The notes: a model not told the origin generated them from the sequence alone. Positions 16,217 to 24,704 are shown, numbered from the stretch's first letter. The stretch: DNA of 43,223 nucleotides from an uncultured Sutterella sp. (GCA_905206365.1 CAJLHF010000015.1:1-43223), one strand, 5' to 3'. Made by a program: numbers and translations.

Positions 16217-16559
16217 AAGGTTCTCCTCGTGGTATGGGCCCGGGCTCGGACGGCGTCGCAGGCGTCGCTCGGAGGACGGGCTCGTCAGGAAAAAATCGAA
16301 TATTCGAAGCAGAGAGTGTACCGTTTGCCGTGCGGTTCGTCCAAATCCGATGACATCCGCAGGCCCGAGCGCATCGTCCTCCCGAACCCCCTGCGTGTCG
16401 CCCGAACCGAAGTTCGCCGACGGAAGGGAAAACCCGCGGGCGCGCGTCGAGCCGAAAGCGTAGGATGAGGCGGTTTGCGTGCGTGCTCCGACCGAGGGAC
16501 CGCACGCGTTTTTCGGCTTCTTTTCGGCTCGGACGCCTGCGCGCCCGATACTCACGCTC
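16217..16559. other. mdh-gltA divergent control region
   Basis: 343 bases without a gene. They hold a short palindrome CGAATATTCG near 16297-16306 and a terminator-like hairpin at 16476-16512. AT content peaks around 16285-16310, where the mdh promoter would be expected. No convincing complete sigma-70 promoter was found on either strand. Confidence 0.4.
16476..16512 (+). terminator. terminator-like hairpin in the gltA leader
   Basis: GCGTGCG (16476-16482) pairs with CGCACGC (16500-16506), followed by GTTTTT. It lies 48 bases before the gltA ATG and points toward gltA, so it may act as an attenuator if the promoter is upstream. If gltA is transcribed from inside the gap after 16512 it would have no role. 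Confidence 0.4.
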
Positions 16560-17903
16560 ATGACCGATCCGCATCCTTCGCTTCCGCTACCCGAAGTTTC
16601 CGCCCCGTCCTTTCCGACCGAGGCCGTTCTGACGTTGAACGACGGTCGCGCCCCCATTCGTCTCAATGTGATTCGCGGCACCGAGGGTGCTCCCGCCATC
16701 GACACGTCGGCGCTCTACAAAACCGAGCACCTCACGACCTACGATCCGGGTTTTCAGAGTACGTCCGCATGCCGAAGCGCCGTGAGTTTCGTCGACGGTG
16801 AAGCGGGGTGCCTGACCTACCGAGGCTATCCTATCGAGGAACTCGCCGCGCGGTGCGACTTCTTGCAGGTGGCGGCGCTGCTGCTCAAAGGGGAATTGCC
16901 GAACGCGGAGGAGATGCGGGAATTCCGAAGCCGCATCGTGCACCACACGATGGTGCATCAGCAGGTGTCGCTTCTTCTCAACGGCTTTCGTCGCGACGCG
17001 CACCCGATGTCGATTCTCGTCGGGCTGATCGGGGCGCTCGCCGCGTTCTATCCGCTCGACCCCGCGATGAGCGAGCAGGAGCAGCACCGCGAGGCCGCGC
17101 TCATGATGATCGCGAAAATGCCCACGCTCGTTGCGATGAGCTACCGCTATTCGATGGGCTGGCCCCTTGAATATCCCGACAACCGACTGTCCTACGCGGC
17201 GAATTTTTTGAAGATGATGTTTGCGCTACCGGTTGAGCCGTACGAGCCGAAGCCCGCCGCCGTCAAAGCGGTCGACACGCTCTTCATCCTGCACGCCGAA
17301 CACGAACAAAACGCCTCCACCTCGACCGTGCGTCTGTGCGCGAGTGCGGGTGCGAATCCCTACCAGGCGGTGGCGGCGGGGGTGGCGTGTCTTTCAGGGC
17401 CGCGCCACGGGGGGGCGAACGAGAGTGCGCTTCGGATGCTCGAAGGCTTGCGCGCGGCCGGAGGCGTCAAGGCGATTCCCGACTTCATTCGTCGCGTCAA
17501 AGCGAAGGAAATGCGGCTCATCGGGTTCGGTCATCGGGTCTACAAACACTACGATCCCCGAGCCCGGATCATTCGCAACATCTGCCACGAGCTTATCGAC
17601 GAACTCGGGCTTCGCGACGATCCGACCTACGCGCTCGCGCTCGAACTCGAAAGGATCGCGCTTGAGGACGATTACTTCATCGAGCGGCACCTCTACCCGA
17701 ACGTCGACTTCTATTCCGGGATCGTGCAACGGGCGATCGGGATTCCGACGCCGCTCTTTACGGCGATCTTCGCGATAGCGCGCACGGTCGGTTGGTTCGC
17801 GCAGAAAAACGAACTCCTTGAGTCCGACGACCTGCGTCTGGCTCGTCCCCGTCAGGTCTATACGGGCTCGCCCCTGCGACACTTGCCCGAGACGCTGCCC
17901 TGA
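16560..17903 (+). CDS. gltA: citrate synthase
   Basis: A 447-residue type II citrate synthase, the entry enzyme of the TCA cycle (acetyl-CoA plus oxaloacetate to citrate). Catalytic residues are visible: HAEHEQNASTSTVR (His 248), GFGHRVYK (His 325) and YPNVDFYSG (Asp 383). The N-terminal small domain typical of Gram-negative hexameric enzymes is present. The frame is open from 16479, but the ATG at 16560 fits the family N terminus; no good SD is visible. Its stop is seven bases from the stop of the convergent Crp/Fnr gene, and a small hairpin, GACGC/GCGTC region (17891-17910), spans both ends. Confidence 0.94.
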   Translation: MTDPHPSLPLPEVSAPSFPTEAVLTLNDGRAPIRLNVIRGTEGAPAIDTSALYKTEHLTTYDPGFQSTSACRSAVSFVDGEAGCLTYRGYPIEELAARCDFLQVAALLLKGELPNAEEMREFRSRIVHHTMVHQQVSLLLNGFRRDAHPMSILVGLIGALAAFYPLDPAMSEQEQHREAALMMIAKMPTLVAMSYRYSMGWPLEYPDNRLSYAANFLKMMFALPVEPYEPKPAAVKAVDTLFILHAEHEQNASTSTVRLCASAGANPYQAVAAGVACLSGPRHGGANESALRMLEGLRAAGGVKAIPDFIRRVKAKEMRLIGFGHRVYKHYDPRARIIRNICHELIDELGLRDDPTYALALELERIALEDDYFIERHLYPNVDFYSGIVQRAIGIPTPLFTAIFAIARTVGWFAQKNELLESDDLRLARPRQVYTGSPLRHLPETLP

Positions 17904-17910
17904 GGGCGTC

Positions 17911-18663
17911 TCAAGCGTCGTTGCCGTCGCGATGTCCTCTCGGATCGCGTTGCGCGAGTGCGATCCGTTGCGTGACGCGTTGCCGGTCGACGTAGAGGTG
18001 GCGGCCTTTTTTCTGAAGCACGCCATCGCGCACGGCGTCCGACAGGAGCCGGCTCGTCATTTCGCGCGTGGCGTGTACGATCGTCGCCAAGTCCGAGACC
18101 GTCACCTCGAAGGGGAGCGGCACGAATCCCGCTTCGGGCACTGCGGGCGCATCGCCCGCGCGCATAAGCACTTCGAGAAGAACGAGAAGCCGCACGCCGA
18201 CGGGCAGCAAGTCGTTCATGATGACGCCCTCGATCTGGTTCTCGGTTTTGCGCACGCAGTTCTGAAGCATGCGGATGTGGAGTTCGGGCTTCGCTTCGAC
18301 AGCGGCGAGAAAATCCCCGATCGGAAGGCTCCTCGCCGAGACGTGCGTGAGCGTCCGTGCGTCGAGCGGCATCCCGCGCAAGCCGCGCCCGAGCGCGCGT
18401 ACGGCACCGAGAATCGTTTGCGGTCCGAAAAGCCCCACCGCGCGACGGTAACCCGCCGCCCGTCCGGGAAGCGTCGCTACGAGCCCGGATTCGATGAGAA
18501 AGACCAGTTGCTTCTCGCCGAAAAAGACGCTCTCGCCGCGCTCGAACACGACGGGCGTGCCGTGCTCGCGCAAAAACGCCACGGATTCCGGTTCGTCGGG
18601 CGGCACGAGCCACGGGACGGAACCGTACACGCAAGGAAAGACGTCGAGGGAGATTTCGGTCAT
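17911..18663 (-). CDS. Crp/Fnr-family transcriptional regulator
   Basis: A 250-residue protein from the ATG at 18663 (an in-frame GTG at 18753 would add 30 residues; neither has a good SD). Residues about 20-140 are a cNMP-type beta-barrel (GESVFFGEKQLVFLIESGLVAT). A long dimer helix follows, then a winged helix-turn-helix at about 180-235 (EVTVSDLATIVHATREMTSRLL). It lacks the N-terminal cysteine cluster of FNR, and the usual cAMP-binding Arg-Ser pair is not evident, so its signal is unknown. Next to it lies the Tat flavoprotein gene on the same strand, separated by a terminator. Control of that gene or of gltA is possible but unproven. Confidence 0.8.
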   Translation of the reverse strand: MTEISLDVFPCVYGSVPWLVPPDEPESVAFLREHGTPVVFERGESVFFGEKQLVFLIESGLVATLPGRAAGYRRAVGLFGPQTILGAVRALGRGLRGMPLDARTLTHVSARSLPIGDFLAAVEAKPELHIRMLQNCVRKTENQIEGVIMNDLLPVGVRLLVLLEVLMRAGDAPAVPEAGFVPLPFEVTVSDLATIVHATREMTSRLLSDAVRDGVLQKKGRHLYVDRQRVTQRIALAQRDPRGHRDGNDA

Positions 18664-18817
18664 GGCGACGTAGCTGCGGTACAAGCTGACACGAACGGGC
18701 GAAGGACGACGACCGGAAAACGGGACGGCAGATTGGATGTCAACGTTCGTCACCGCCTAAACAGATCGTTTTCACTTGCCAACATTGTGCATGAGTCGCC
18801 TCTTCGGTGCCACGTTG

Positions 18818-18848
18818 AAAACCCCGCAAACCGGAGCGGTTTGCGGGG
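18818..18848 (-). terminator. terminator of the Tat flavoprotein gene
   Basis: CCCCGCAAACCG (18822-18833) and CGGTTTGCGGGG (18837-18848) form a perfect 12-bp stem with a 3-nt loop. On the minus strand it is followed by TTTTC. It ends the flavoprotein transcript before the Crp/Fnr gene. Confidence 0.88.
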
Positions 18849-18872
18849 CTTTCGGGTTGGGATCGAAAGGAG

Positions 18873-18900
18873 GGTGTTCCGACCGGACGGTCGGAACACC
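18873..18900. repeat. perfect 12-bp hairpin in the flavoprotein 3' UTR
   Basis: GGTGTTCCGACC and GGTCGGAACACC flank a 4-nt loop with no mismatch. It lies 13 bases after the flavoprotein stop and 24 bases before its terminator, without a T-run. It could stabilise the mRNA end or be a protein binding site. Confidence 0.7.
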
Positions 18901-18912
18901 TCGCGGTCGGAA

Positions 18913-20490
18913 TCAGCGACCCGCTTCGATGGCGGCAATCGCGTGTTCGGCAGCGACTCGCCCCGAGGTCATGGCAAAGGACGAGGCCGAGCCTTCGCAA
19001 CGCAGGTCGTAGGACGAGTCGTAAAGACCGCCGATGTCCTGACCCACCACGTAGAGGTTGCGGATCACGTCGCCCTGCGGGTTCTTCGCTTCGAAGGCGG
19101 GCGTCACGGTCACGCCGCCGAGCGTCAGGAAGAAGGCGCGGATGCCCTTGAGCGCGTAGTAGGGACCTTTCTTCAAGTTGAACTTGACGAGGTGTTCTTT
19201 CTTGCGACCGAATTCGGGGTCGACGCCCTTTTCGGCGTAGCTGTTGACCTTCTTCATCGTGTCCAGAAGATTTTCGGGAGGCACGCCGATTTGCTGCGCG
19301 AGCTCTTCGATCGTGTCGGCCTTGAAGGCCCAGCCGCGTTCGCGACCGATTTCCCAGGTCTTCGGAAGGGCCTTGAGCGGAACGTCCGCGAGCACGATCG
19401 CATTGAAGGGCAGTACGGCGCCCTTTTGGATCATGCGATCCATCTTTTCCTGGTCGAAAATCGTGTAGAGAACGCCGCCCGCGCTCGTCATGGCGTTGTA
19501 GACGTCAACGAAGACCGAACCGCGCGATTCGTTGAAGAAACGACGCCCCGTGTGGTCGACCCAGAGCCAGGGCTGTGCGAGCGCGCAACGACCCTGCTTG
19601 AGTTCGTCCGGGCCCGAGAACTGGTTGATCGGAGGCACGTCGGGAAGGTACGGCGCGTTGCCCGCCACCGTGTGCATGCCCGCCACGCCCGCACCGACGA
19701 GTTGCGCCATCTTGATGCCGTCGCCCGTGCGACCGTCGACCACGGGACCGCGCAGCCAAATCGGTTCGACCATGCCGAGTGCGGACGAGTCGAAGACGTG
19801 CTGTGCGAGCATTTCCTTGTTGGCGGCGAAGCCGCCCGTGGCGATGATCACCTTCTTGGCACGGATGATGAGCTTGTCGCCCTTTGCGTTGACGGCTTCG
19901 ACGCCGCAGACCGCGCCGTTTTCGACGACGAGCTTCTGAGCGGTCGTCTGCGTGAGGATTTCACCGCCGCGCGCCTTGATGTTGTCGATGAAGCGTCGAA
20001 TCACTTCGGCCGCACCGCCCTTGAAGAGGTGCCAGGTCATGAGCGATTCGCTCTTGTCGTACATGGTGCGGATGCCGCGGAATTCGACGCCCATGTCCTG
20101 GATTTCGTCGATCGTGCGTTGCGACTCTTCGATGAGCACGCGCAACACGGCCGGATCGCAACGATAGTGGTGGTACTGAAGTGCCGCGTCGAGCACTTGT
20201 TGCACCGTGGTCTTAATGCCGTGTTCCTTCTGATAGCGGGTATTGACGCCGAGCGACCCTTCGGGGAAGAGCCCCGCGCCGCCGAGGAATTGGAGCTTTT
20301 CGAGAACGAGGGGCTTCACGCCCTTGTTGACCGCGGCGTTCGCGGCTGCCAGGCCCCCGAGACCGCCCCCGACGATGACGAGGTCGATTTCTTTCTTTTG
20401 AACCGCGGCAAGTGCGGTAGAGGTGCCCGTCATACCCGAAACGGCGGCGGCCGCAGCGGCCGAACCCAAGAACTGACGACGATTGAGCAT
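18913..20490 (-). CDS. Tat-exported FAD-dependent oxidoreductase (fumarate reductase/flavocytochrome c-like)
   Basis: A 525-residue flavoprotein. The N terminus MLNRRQFLG is a classic twin-arginine signal followed by an alanine-rich hydrophobic stretch, so it is exported folded to the periplasm. FAD-binding loop VGGGLGGLAAA (40-50). VVDGRTGDGIKMAQ and the C-terminal YDLRCEGSASSFAMTSGRVAAEHA place it in the FAD_binding_2 (FccA/UrdA/fumarate reductase) family. There is no heme-binding CxxCH and no FMN-bind domain, so electrons must come from a separate donor not encoded here. Relatives reduce fumarate, urocanate and other alkenes; the substrate is unknown. GGAGAA precedes the ATG. It is monocistronic with a strong terminator. 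Confidence 0.85.
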   Translation of the reverse strand: MLNRRQFLGSAAAAAAVSGMTGTSTALAAVQKKEIDLVIVGGGLGGLAAANAAVNKGVKPLVLEKLQFLGGAGLFPEGSLGVNTRYQKEHGIKTTVQQVLDAALQYHHYRCDPAVLRVLIEESQRTIDEIQDMGVEFRGIRTMYDKSESLMTWHLFKGGAAEVIRRFIDNIKARGGEILTQTTAQKLVVENGAVCGVEAVNAKGDKLIIRAKKVIIATGGFAANKEMLAQHVFDSSALGMVEPIWLRGPVVDGRTGDGIKMAQLVGAGVAGMHTVAGNAPYLPDVPPINQFSGPDELKQGRCALAQPWLWVDHTGRRFFNESRGSVFVDVYNAMTSAGGVLYTIFDQEKMDRMIQKGAVLPFNAIVLADVPLKALPKTWEIGRERGWAFKADTIEELAQQIGVPPENLLDTMKKVNSYAEKGVDPEFGRKKEHLVKFNLKKGPYYALKGIRAFFLTLGGVTVTPAFEAKNPQGDVIRNLYVVGQDIGGLYDSSYDLRCEGSASSFAMTSGRVAAEHAIAAIEAGR

Positions 20491-20697
20491 GTGTTTCTCC
20501 TTTGAAAACCGAGCCTTCTGCTCGTTCGGGAGGGAAACGTACGGCGGTCTTCCGGTCGCTTCCCCACCCTTTCGAACGGTCGGGAGGTATTTTCGGGAAA
20601 AGCTCTGCGCGCATCCGTGATGCAGTTCACGTTTCGGGGTTTTTCCTCAGGGGCCGAACAAGTCTCAATCGAGCTCCGATCAAACCGGATCGACGCC

Positions 20698-21438
20698 TCA
20701 GACCTTCCACGCGAGGACGGGCCAACCGCGCTTCAAACCCTCGGCGCGGATCGTCGGGTCGGGGTTCACGAGCGCGCAGCCGCCCGCATGGAGCGCGAGC
20801 GGCAGGTCGTTGCGACTGTCGGTGAAGAAAAAGACGTCGGCGGGCGTCACCGGCGTCGCGGCCGTTGCAGAGGCGCCTTCGTTGAAGTACCCCGTGCGGT
20901 TCTTCGTTTCGAGCCACTCGGCAAGACGCACGATTTTCCCTTCCCGAAACGAGGGCGTGCCGACGACTTCGCCCGTCGGGATGCCGTCTTTCGTCGCAAG
21001 ATCGATTCCGATCGCTTCGTGCACGCCGAGTCGAAGGGCGATGGGGCGAACGAGGTAGGCGGCCGTCGCCGAGATGATTCCGATATGGAGTCCCGCAGCG
21101 CGGGCTTCGGCGATGAGCGTGCGCCCTTCGGGGTAGGCGTTCGGGAGGATCCGTTCGGTGATGAAACGGTCGATCAGTCGATCGAGTTCTTCGCGGTTGA
21201 GGCCCTCGAGAGCGGGCGCCATGTCGCGCAGGAATTCGCGGATGTCGAGCGTTCCCGCCCGGTAGCGCTCGACCATGGTGCGGGTCGCGTTTCGGTACGC
21301 GGGATCCGTCACGGTGCCCGTCTCGTAGAGCCACTCGGTCCAGCATTGGGTCGAGTCGCAGGCGATGAGCGTTTCATCGAGGTCGAAAACGATGGCGCGG
21401 GGTTCGGCGCCCGACTGAAGGCGGAAGGGAAAAGCCAT
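20698..21438 (-). CDS. HAD-superfamily phosphatase (SerB-like, subclass IB)
   Basis: A 246-residue HAD enzyme: motif I FDLDETL (Asp 19, Asp 21), motif II IISAT near residue 122, and motif IV FFFTDSRNDLPL near residue 202. The helical cap after motif I resembles phosphoserine phosphatase-like IB proteins. GGAGAA precedes the ATG. It is the last gene of the AEP cluster strand, but a strong terminator separates it from phnX, so it may be expressed on its own or by read-through. The true substrate is unknown; a link to phosphonate breakdown is only suggested by position. Confidence 0.8.
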   Translation of the reverse strand: MAFPFRLQSGAEPRAIVFDLDETLIACDSTQCWTEWLYETGTVTDPAYRNATRTMVERYRAGTLDIREFLRDMAPALEGLNREELDRLIDRFITERILPNAYPEGRTLIAEARAAGLHIGIISATAAYLVRPIALRLGVHEAIGIDLATKDGIPTGEVVGTPSFREGKIVRLAEWLETKNRTGYFNEGASATAATPVTPADVFFFTDSRNDLPLALHAGGCALVNPDPTIRAEGLKRGWPVLAWKV

Positions 21439-21511
21439 GATGCGGTGTTTCTCCGAAAGGTGTGCGGTGCCGGATGGAGTATGAAAAGCGTCTCGGGCCG
21501 GGCTTTTCCCG

Positions 21512-21554
21512 AAAAACGCAAACGCGCGACGCCCGGGGAGCGGGCGTTGCGCGT
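21512..21554 (-). terminator. terminator after phnX
   Basis: ACGCGCGACGCCCG (21522-21535) and CGGGCGTTGCGCGT (21541-21554) form a 14-bp stem with one G-U and a 5-nt loop. The minus strand then reads TTTGCGTTTTT. It should end most AEP-operon transcripts before the HAD gene. Confidence 0.85.
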
Positions 21555-21594
21555 GAAGTGAAGCGTACCCCCCGAGGCGTCGAGGGGCCGGAGC

Positions 21595-22380
21595 TCATCG
21601 AACTTCGATTGCTCGAACGAGCGCGGGCAACTGCGCGAGATTGTCGATGACGTAGCGCGCGCCCGCACGGGCGAAGACGGCACGGGTCTTTTCGCGGCAG
21701 GCTGCGCGTTCTTCTTCGTCGAGCACGTCCCATTCGCGGCGCGAGAGTCCCATGACGGAGGAGCCCTCGACGATGCCGACGGGAATGACGCCCGCGGCGA
21801 GCGCTTCTTCGATGTCGGAGACGGTGTCGCCCGCCTTGAGAACGCGCGTGACGGACTTGACGCCGAGTACCTTCATGTTCTTGAAGATCATGAAGGGCCA
21901 GGGTCGGCCGTAGCCGCCCGTGTCTTCGGCCGTCATGACGGCGTCGGGCGCGTAGCCCGCGGCACGCGCCGCGGGTTCGACGACGTCCATCATCGCACGG
22001 GTAAAGCCCGTCGTGCTCCCGATCTTGATGCCGAGCGCGCGCAGTTCCGCGACGCATTCGAGGAGCCCCGGCTTCGGATCGCAGTGTCGGTCGAGAACGG
22101 CCATGAGCGCGGGTTCGAACCGCTCGTAGACGGCTTGCGCGTCGGCTTCCGTAGGGTCCGTGCCGCGGACGTTGCGCCAGCGGTTCGCCACTTCGGGCAT
22201 GGCAAGCATCGTACGGATGTGGTCGATCTTGAGCATCCCCATCGGGGCACGCGTTTCGTCTTCGGTCACGTCGACGCCGAACGTACGAAAGGCTTCCTGA
22301 AAGGCGGAAACGGGCGACAAGCTTCCGAAGTCGACCGTCGTGCCGGCCCAGTCGAAGATGACGCATTCAATGCGAGACAT
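21595..22380 (-). CDS. phnX: phosphonoacetaldehyde hydrolase (phosphonatase)
   Basis: A 261-residue HAD enzyme that splits the C-P bond of phosphonoacetaldehyde to acetaldehyde and phosphate. The nucleophile loop FDWAGTTVD has Asp 10; the Schiff-base lysine is Lys 51 in PMGMLKIDH, the residue that sets PhnX apart from other HAD enzymes. TTGFTRAMM and VGIVEGSSVMGLS are also family-typical. Length matches known PhnX. AAGGAA precedes the ATG. It lies 45 bases after phnW, which makes its substrate, so the two act in sequence. Confidence 0.95.
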   Translation of the reverse strand: MSRIECVIFDWAGTTVDFGSLSPVSAFQEAFRTFGVDVTEDETRAPMGMLKIDHIRTMLAMPEVANRWRNVRGTDPTEADAQAVYERFEPALMAVLDRHCDPKPGLLECVAELRALGIKIGSTTGFTRAMMDVVEPAARAAGYAPDAVMTAEDTGGYGRPWPFMIFKNMKVLGVKSVTRVLKAGDTVSDIEEALAAGVIPVGIVEGSSVMGLSRREWDVLDEEERAACREKTRAVFARAGARYVIDNLAQLPALVRAIEVR

Positions 22381-22425
22381 GTGTGATTCCTTTGTGTGTT
22401 GTCGGGTTTTGCGGGGCGGAACGCA

Positions 22426-23529
22426 TCAGGCGCGGCACGAGGCCGCGTACTTCGAGAAGAGTTCGAGGATCGCTTCGACGTCCTCGGCGTAGATTTCCCC
22501 GATGTTGCCGAGACGGAAGCTCGGGCGTTCGGTGAGCTTCCCGGGATAGATCACGTAGCCCTCACGCTTCAGCGCCGCGTACATGTCGGCGAACGAAAAG
22601 TCGTCCGACGGGTAGAAGAAGGTCGTGATGATCGGTCCCTGGTGTTCGGGCGTCACGTAGGCCGTAAAGCCGAGCTTTTCCATCCCTTCGCGCAGACGAC
22701 GGTTCATTTCGGCGTAACGCTTCCCGCGGGCGGCGACGCCGCCCTCGGCTTCGAGTTCGAGGAGTGCCTGATGGAAGGCCGCCACGACGTGCGTGGGCGA
22801 GGTGTAGCGCCACTTGCCGCCGTCCTTCTCCAGGGTTGCCCACTGGTCGTAGAGGTCGAGCGAAAGCGTGCGGGCGTTGCCCTTCGAGGCTTCGAGCACG
22901 GTTCTCTTCACGATGACGAAGGAAAAGCCCGGGACGCCCTGAATGCACTTGTTGGCCGAGGAGACGACGACGTCGAGGTCGAGCCCCGGGACGTCTATGT
23001 CGACGGCGCCGAAGGAGCTCATCGCGTCGACGATCATCGTGCGACCCGCCGCCTTCACGACGCGGGCGACGGAGGCGATGTCGTTCAAAAGGCCCGTCGT
23101 CGTTTCGTTGTGCACCATCGAAACCATCGTCACTTCGGGGTGTGCGGCCAGGTGCGCCTCGACCGCCGCGGCGTCGGGGCTTTCGGCCCAGTCGAATTCG
23201 AGCGCGGTGTGCGCGATGCGGTGACGGGCGAGTATTTCACACATGCGCTTCGAGTAGGCGCCGTTGACAAGGACGAGCACGTGGTCGTTCGCGCCGGGCA
23301 GCGAACTCAGCACGGATTCGACGCCGAACGTGCCCGAGCCCTGCATGAGGACCGCCGTGTAATCGTCGTCCGCGTGCGCGATTTTGAGAAGACGCGAGCG
23401 GATGTCCTGCGTCATCGACTTGTAGTCGTCGTCCCAGGTGCAACGGTCGACGAGCATCGCTTCGCGCACCGTGAGGGTGGTGGTGAGGGGGCCGGGGGTA
23501 AGAAGCTTGTAGGTATTGGGATCGCGCAT
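22426..23529 (-). CDS. phnW: 2-aminoethylphosphonate:pyruvate aminotransferase
   Basis: A 367-residue PLP enzyme, exactly the usual length. It converts 2-aminoethylphosphonate and pyruvate to phosphonoacetaldehyde and alanine. LLTPGPLTTTLTVREAM starts the fold, GSGTFGVESVL forms the phosphate-binding turn, VDAMSSFGA carries the PLP-pyridine Asp and SSANKCIQGVPG has the PLP lysine (Lys 194). The frame extends to 23610, but the ATG at 23529 fits homology. Its upstream region is a long T-rich stretch after a terminator hairpin, and no SD is visible. This suggests modest expression or a separate promoter. Confidence 0.95.
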   Translation of the reverse strand: MRDPNTYKLLTPGPLTTTLTVREAMLVDRCTWDDDYKSMTQDIRSRLLKIAHADDDYTAVLMQGSGTFGVESVLSSLPGANDHVLVLVNGAYSKRMCEILARHRIAHTALEFDWAESPDAAAVEAHLAAHPEVTMVSMVHNETTTGLLNDIASVARVVKAAGRTMIVDAMSSFGAVDIDVPGLDLDVVVSSANKCIQGVPGFSFVIVKRTVLEASKGNARTLSLDLYDQWATLEKDGGKWRYTSPTHVVAAFHQALLELEAEGGVAARGKRYAEMNRRLREGMEKLGFTAYVTPEHQGPIITTFFYPSDDFSFADMYAALKREGYVIYPGKLTERPSFRLGNIGEIYAEDVEAILELFSKYAASCRA

Positions 23530-23574
23530 GACGCTTGAAAAAGAAGAAAAAAACGAACGAAAAGAAAAAACGGG

Positions 23575-23605
23575 AAAAAAGCGGCCCGGCGCGCGTACGC
23601 CGGGC
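23575..23605 (-). terminator. intra-cluster terminator between the binding protein gene and phnW
   Basis: GCCCGGCG (23584-23591) and CGCCGGGC (23598-23605) form a perfect 8-bp GC stem. The minus strand continues CGC then six T, then more T-rich DNA. It lies 20 bases after the lipoprotein stop and upstream of phnW, so transport and catabolic genes can be made in different amounts. Confidence 0.85.
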
Positions 23606-23624
23606 GGCACGGCTCCGTGAGGCG

Positions 23625-24644
23625 TTATTCGCCTTTCACGAGCTTCTGGTGCTTCTGAAGGAGTTCGACCGTGAGGGGTTCGGAGAAGCTCGCGGGATGC
23701 GCGGGCTTGTTGTCGGCCGTCACGGTTTCACCCTTGTAAAGAGCGACCGGGTAGTAGGTGAGGAGTTCGGTGCGGCCGAATTTCACGATCGTTTCGACCA
23801 CCTTGCGGGCGTTGGGGTTCGTTTTGTCGCCCTTGTCGACCACGGCCGCGGCTTCGTAGAGCGTGAAATTCCCTTCTTTCGGGTCGACGTAGTCGACGGG
23901 AAGGCCCTTCGCCTTGTCGGCTACGGCCTGGTGGCGCAGACCGAAGCCCACGGCCACTTCACCCGCGCGGATCTTCTTCAAGGGGGCCGAGCCCGACTTT
24001 TCAAGATGCGCGCCCGCGTTCTTTTCGATCTGACGGATCACGGCCGCGCCGGCTTCTTCGCCCTTGGCGGCGATCATCGCCTGGGTCATCAGCCAGGAGG
24101 TGGAAGAACCCGTGATGTCGGGCACCGAGATGTGACCCGCATAGACGGGATCGGCGAGCTCTTCGATCGAGGTCGGGGCTTTGAGGCCGTCGGCCTTGAG
24201 CACTTCGGTATTCACGAAGAGCGCTCCGCAGTTGCCGAGAATCGGCGCGTAGTAGTCCGGCACGGGCGAGAGCGTTTCGACCGCAAAGCCGAGGGGTGCG
24301 AACATCGACTTCTGTTTCTGGAGCGATTCGAGGTAGTACGTGCTGATCGTGACGACGTCGGCTTCGATGGCCTTGCCTTCGGCGACGAGCTTGCCGCCCA
24401 GTTCCGAGGTGCCGAAGCCCTGCATCAGGTAGGCGCCCTTGAGACCGTTTTTGTCGAGGGCGTTTTTCATCGCCTGTTGCGCTTCTTCGTCGGCGTTCGT
24501 GTAGATGACGACGGGCGCGGCTTCGGCGGTCTTTGCGACCGCTTCCGGAGCGTTCTTCGTCGTGTCGGCGTTGTTGCAGGCGGAAAGTCCCAGAACAACC
24601 GAAGCGAGAAGGGTCGTGCGGGCAACCGTGGAAAGCGTGGTCAT
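23625..24644 (-). CDS. ABC transporter substrate-binding lipoprotein, 2-aminoethylphosphonate type (PhnS-like)
   Basis: A 339-residue periplasmic lipoprotein. Lipobox LSAC with Cys 23, then an extracytoplasmic Fe3+/AEP-type fold from about residue 44 (PVVIYTNADEEAQQAM). GKLVAEGKAIEADVVTIS and DPVYAGHISVPDITGSSTSW are typical of the AfuA/PhnS cluster of binding proteins. The ligand assignment as AEP comes from its place between the permease/ATPase and phnWX rather than from binding-site residues. AAAGGAA precedes the ATG. A terminator follows. Confidence 0.85.
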   Translation of the reverse strand: MTTLSTVARTTLLASVVLGLSACNNADTTKNAPEAVAKTAEAAPVVIYTNADEEAQQAMKNALDKNGLKGAYLMQGFGTSELGGKLVAEGKAIEADVVTISTYYLESLQKQKSMFAPLGFAVETLSPVPDYYAPILGNCGALFVNTEVLKADGLKAPTSIEELADPVYAGHISVPDITGSSTSWLMTQAMIAAKGEEAGAAVIRQIEKNAGAHLEKSGSAPLKKIRAGEVAVGFGLRHQAVADKAKGLPVDYVDPKEGNFTLYEAAAVVDKGDKTNPNARKVVETIVKFGRTELLTYYPVALYKGETVTADNKPAHPASFSEPLTVELLQKHQKLVKGE

Positions 24645-24704
24645 GGTGTGTTCCTTTTGAGAGGAAATGAGGGGTTTCGAACGACGTGCGTTCGCGGTTT
24701 CGGG

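Noticed and set aside
17818..20505. An 895-codon open frame on the plus strand
   Set aside because: It is antisense to the Crp/Fnr-type gene and the Tat flavoprotein, both well supported; its composition is typical of a shadow frame.
23535..23580. A-rich tract as a replication or mobile-element feature
   Set aside because: It is the T-rich 3' side of the minus-strand terminator after the AEP-binding protein gene; no repeats or ORFs support anything else.
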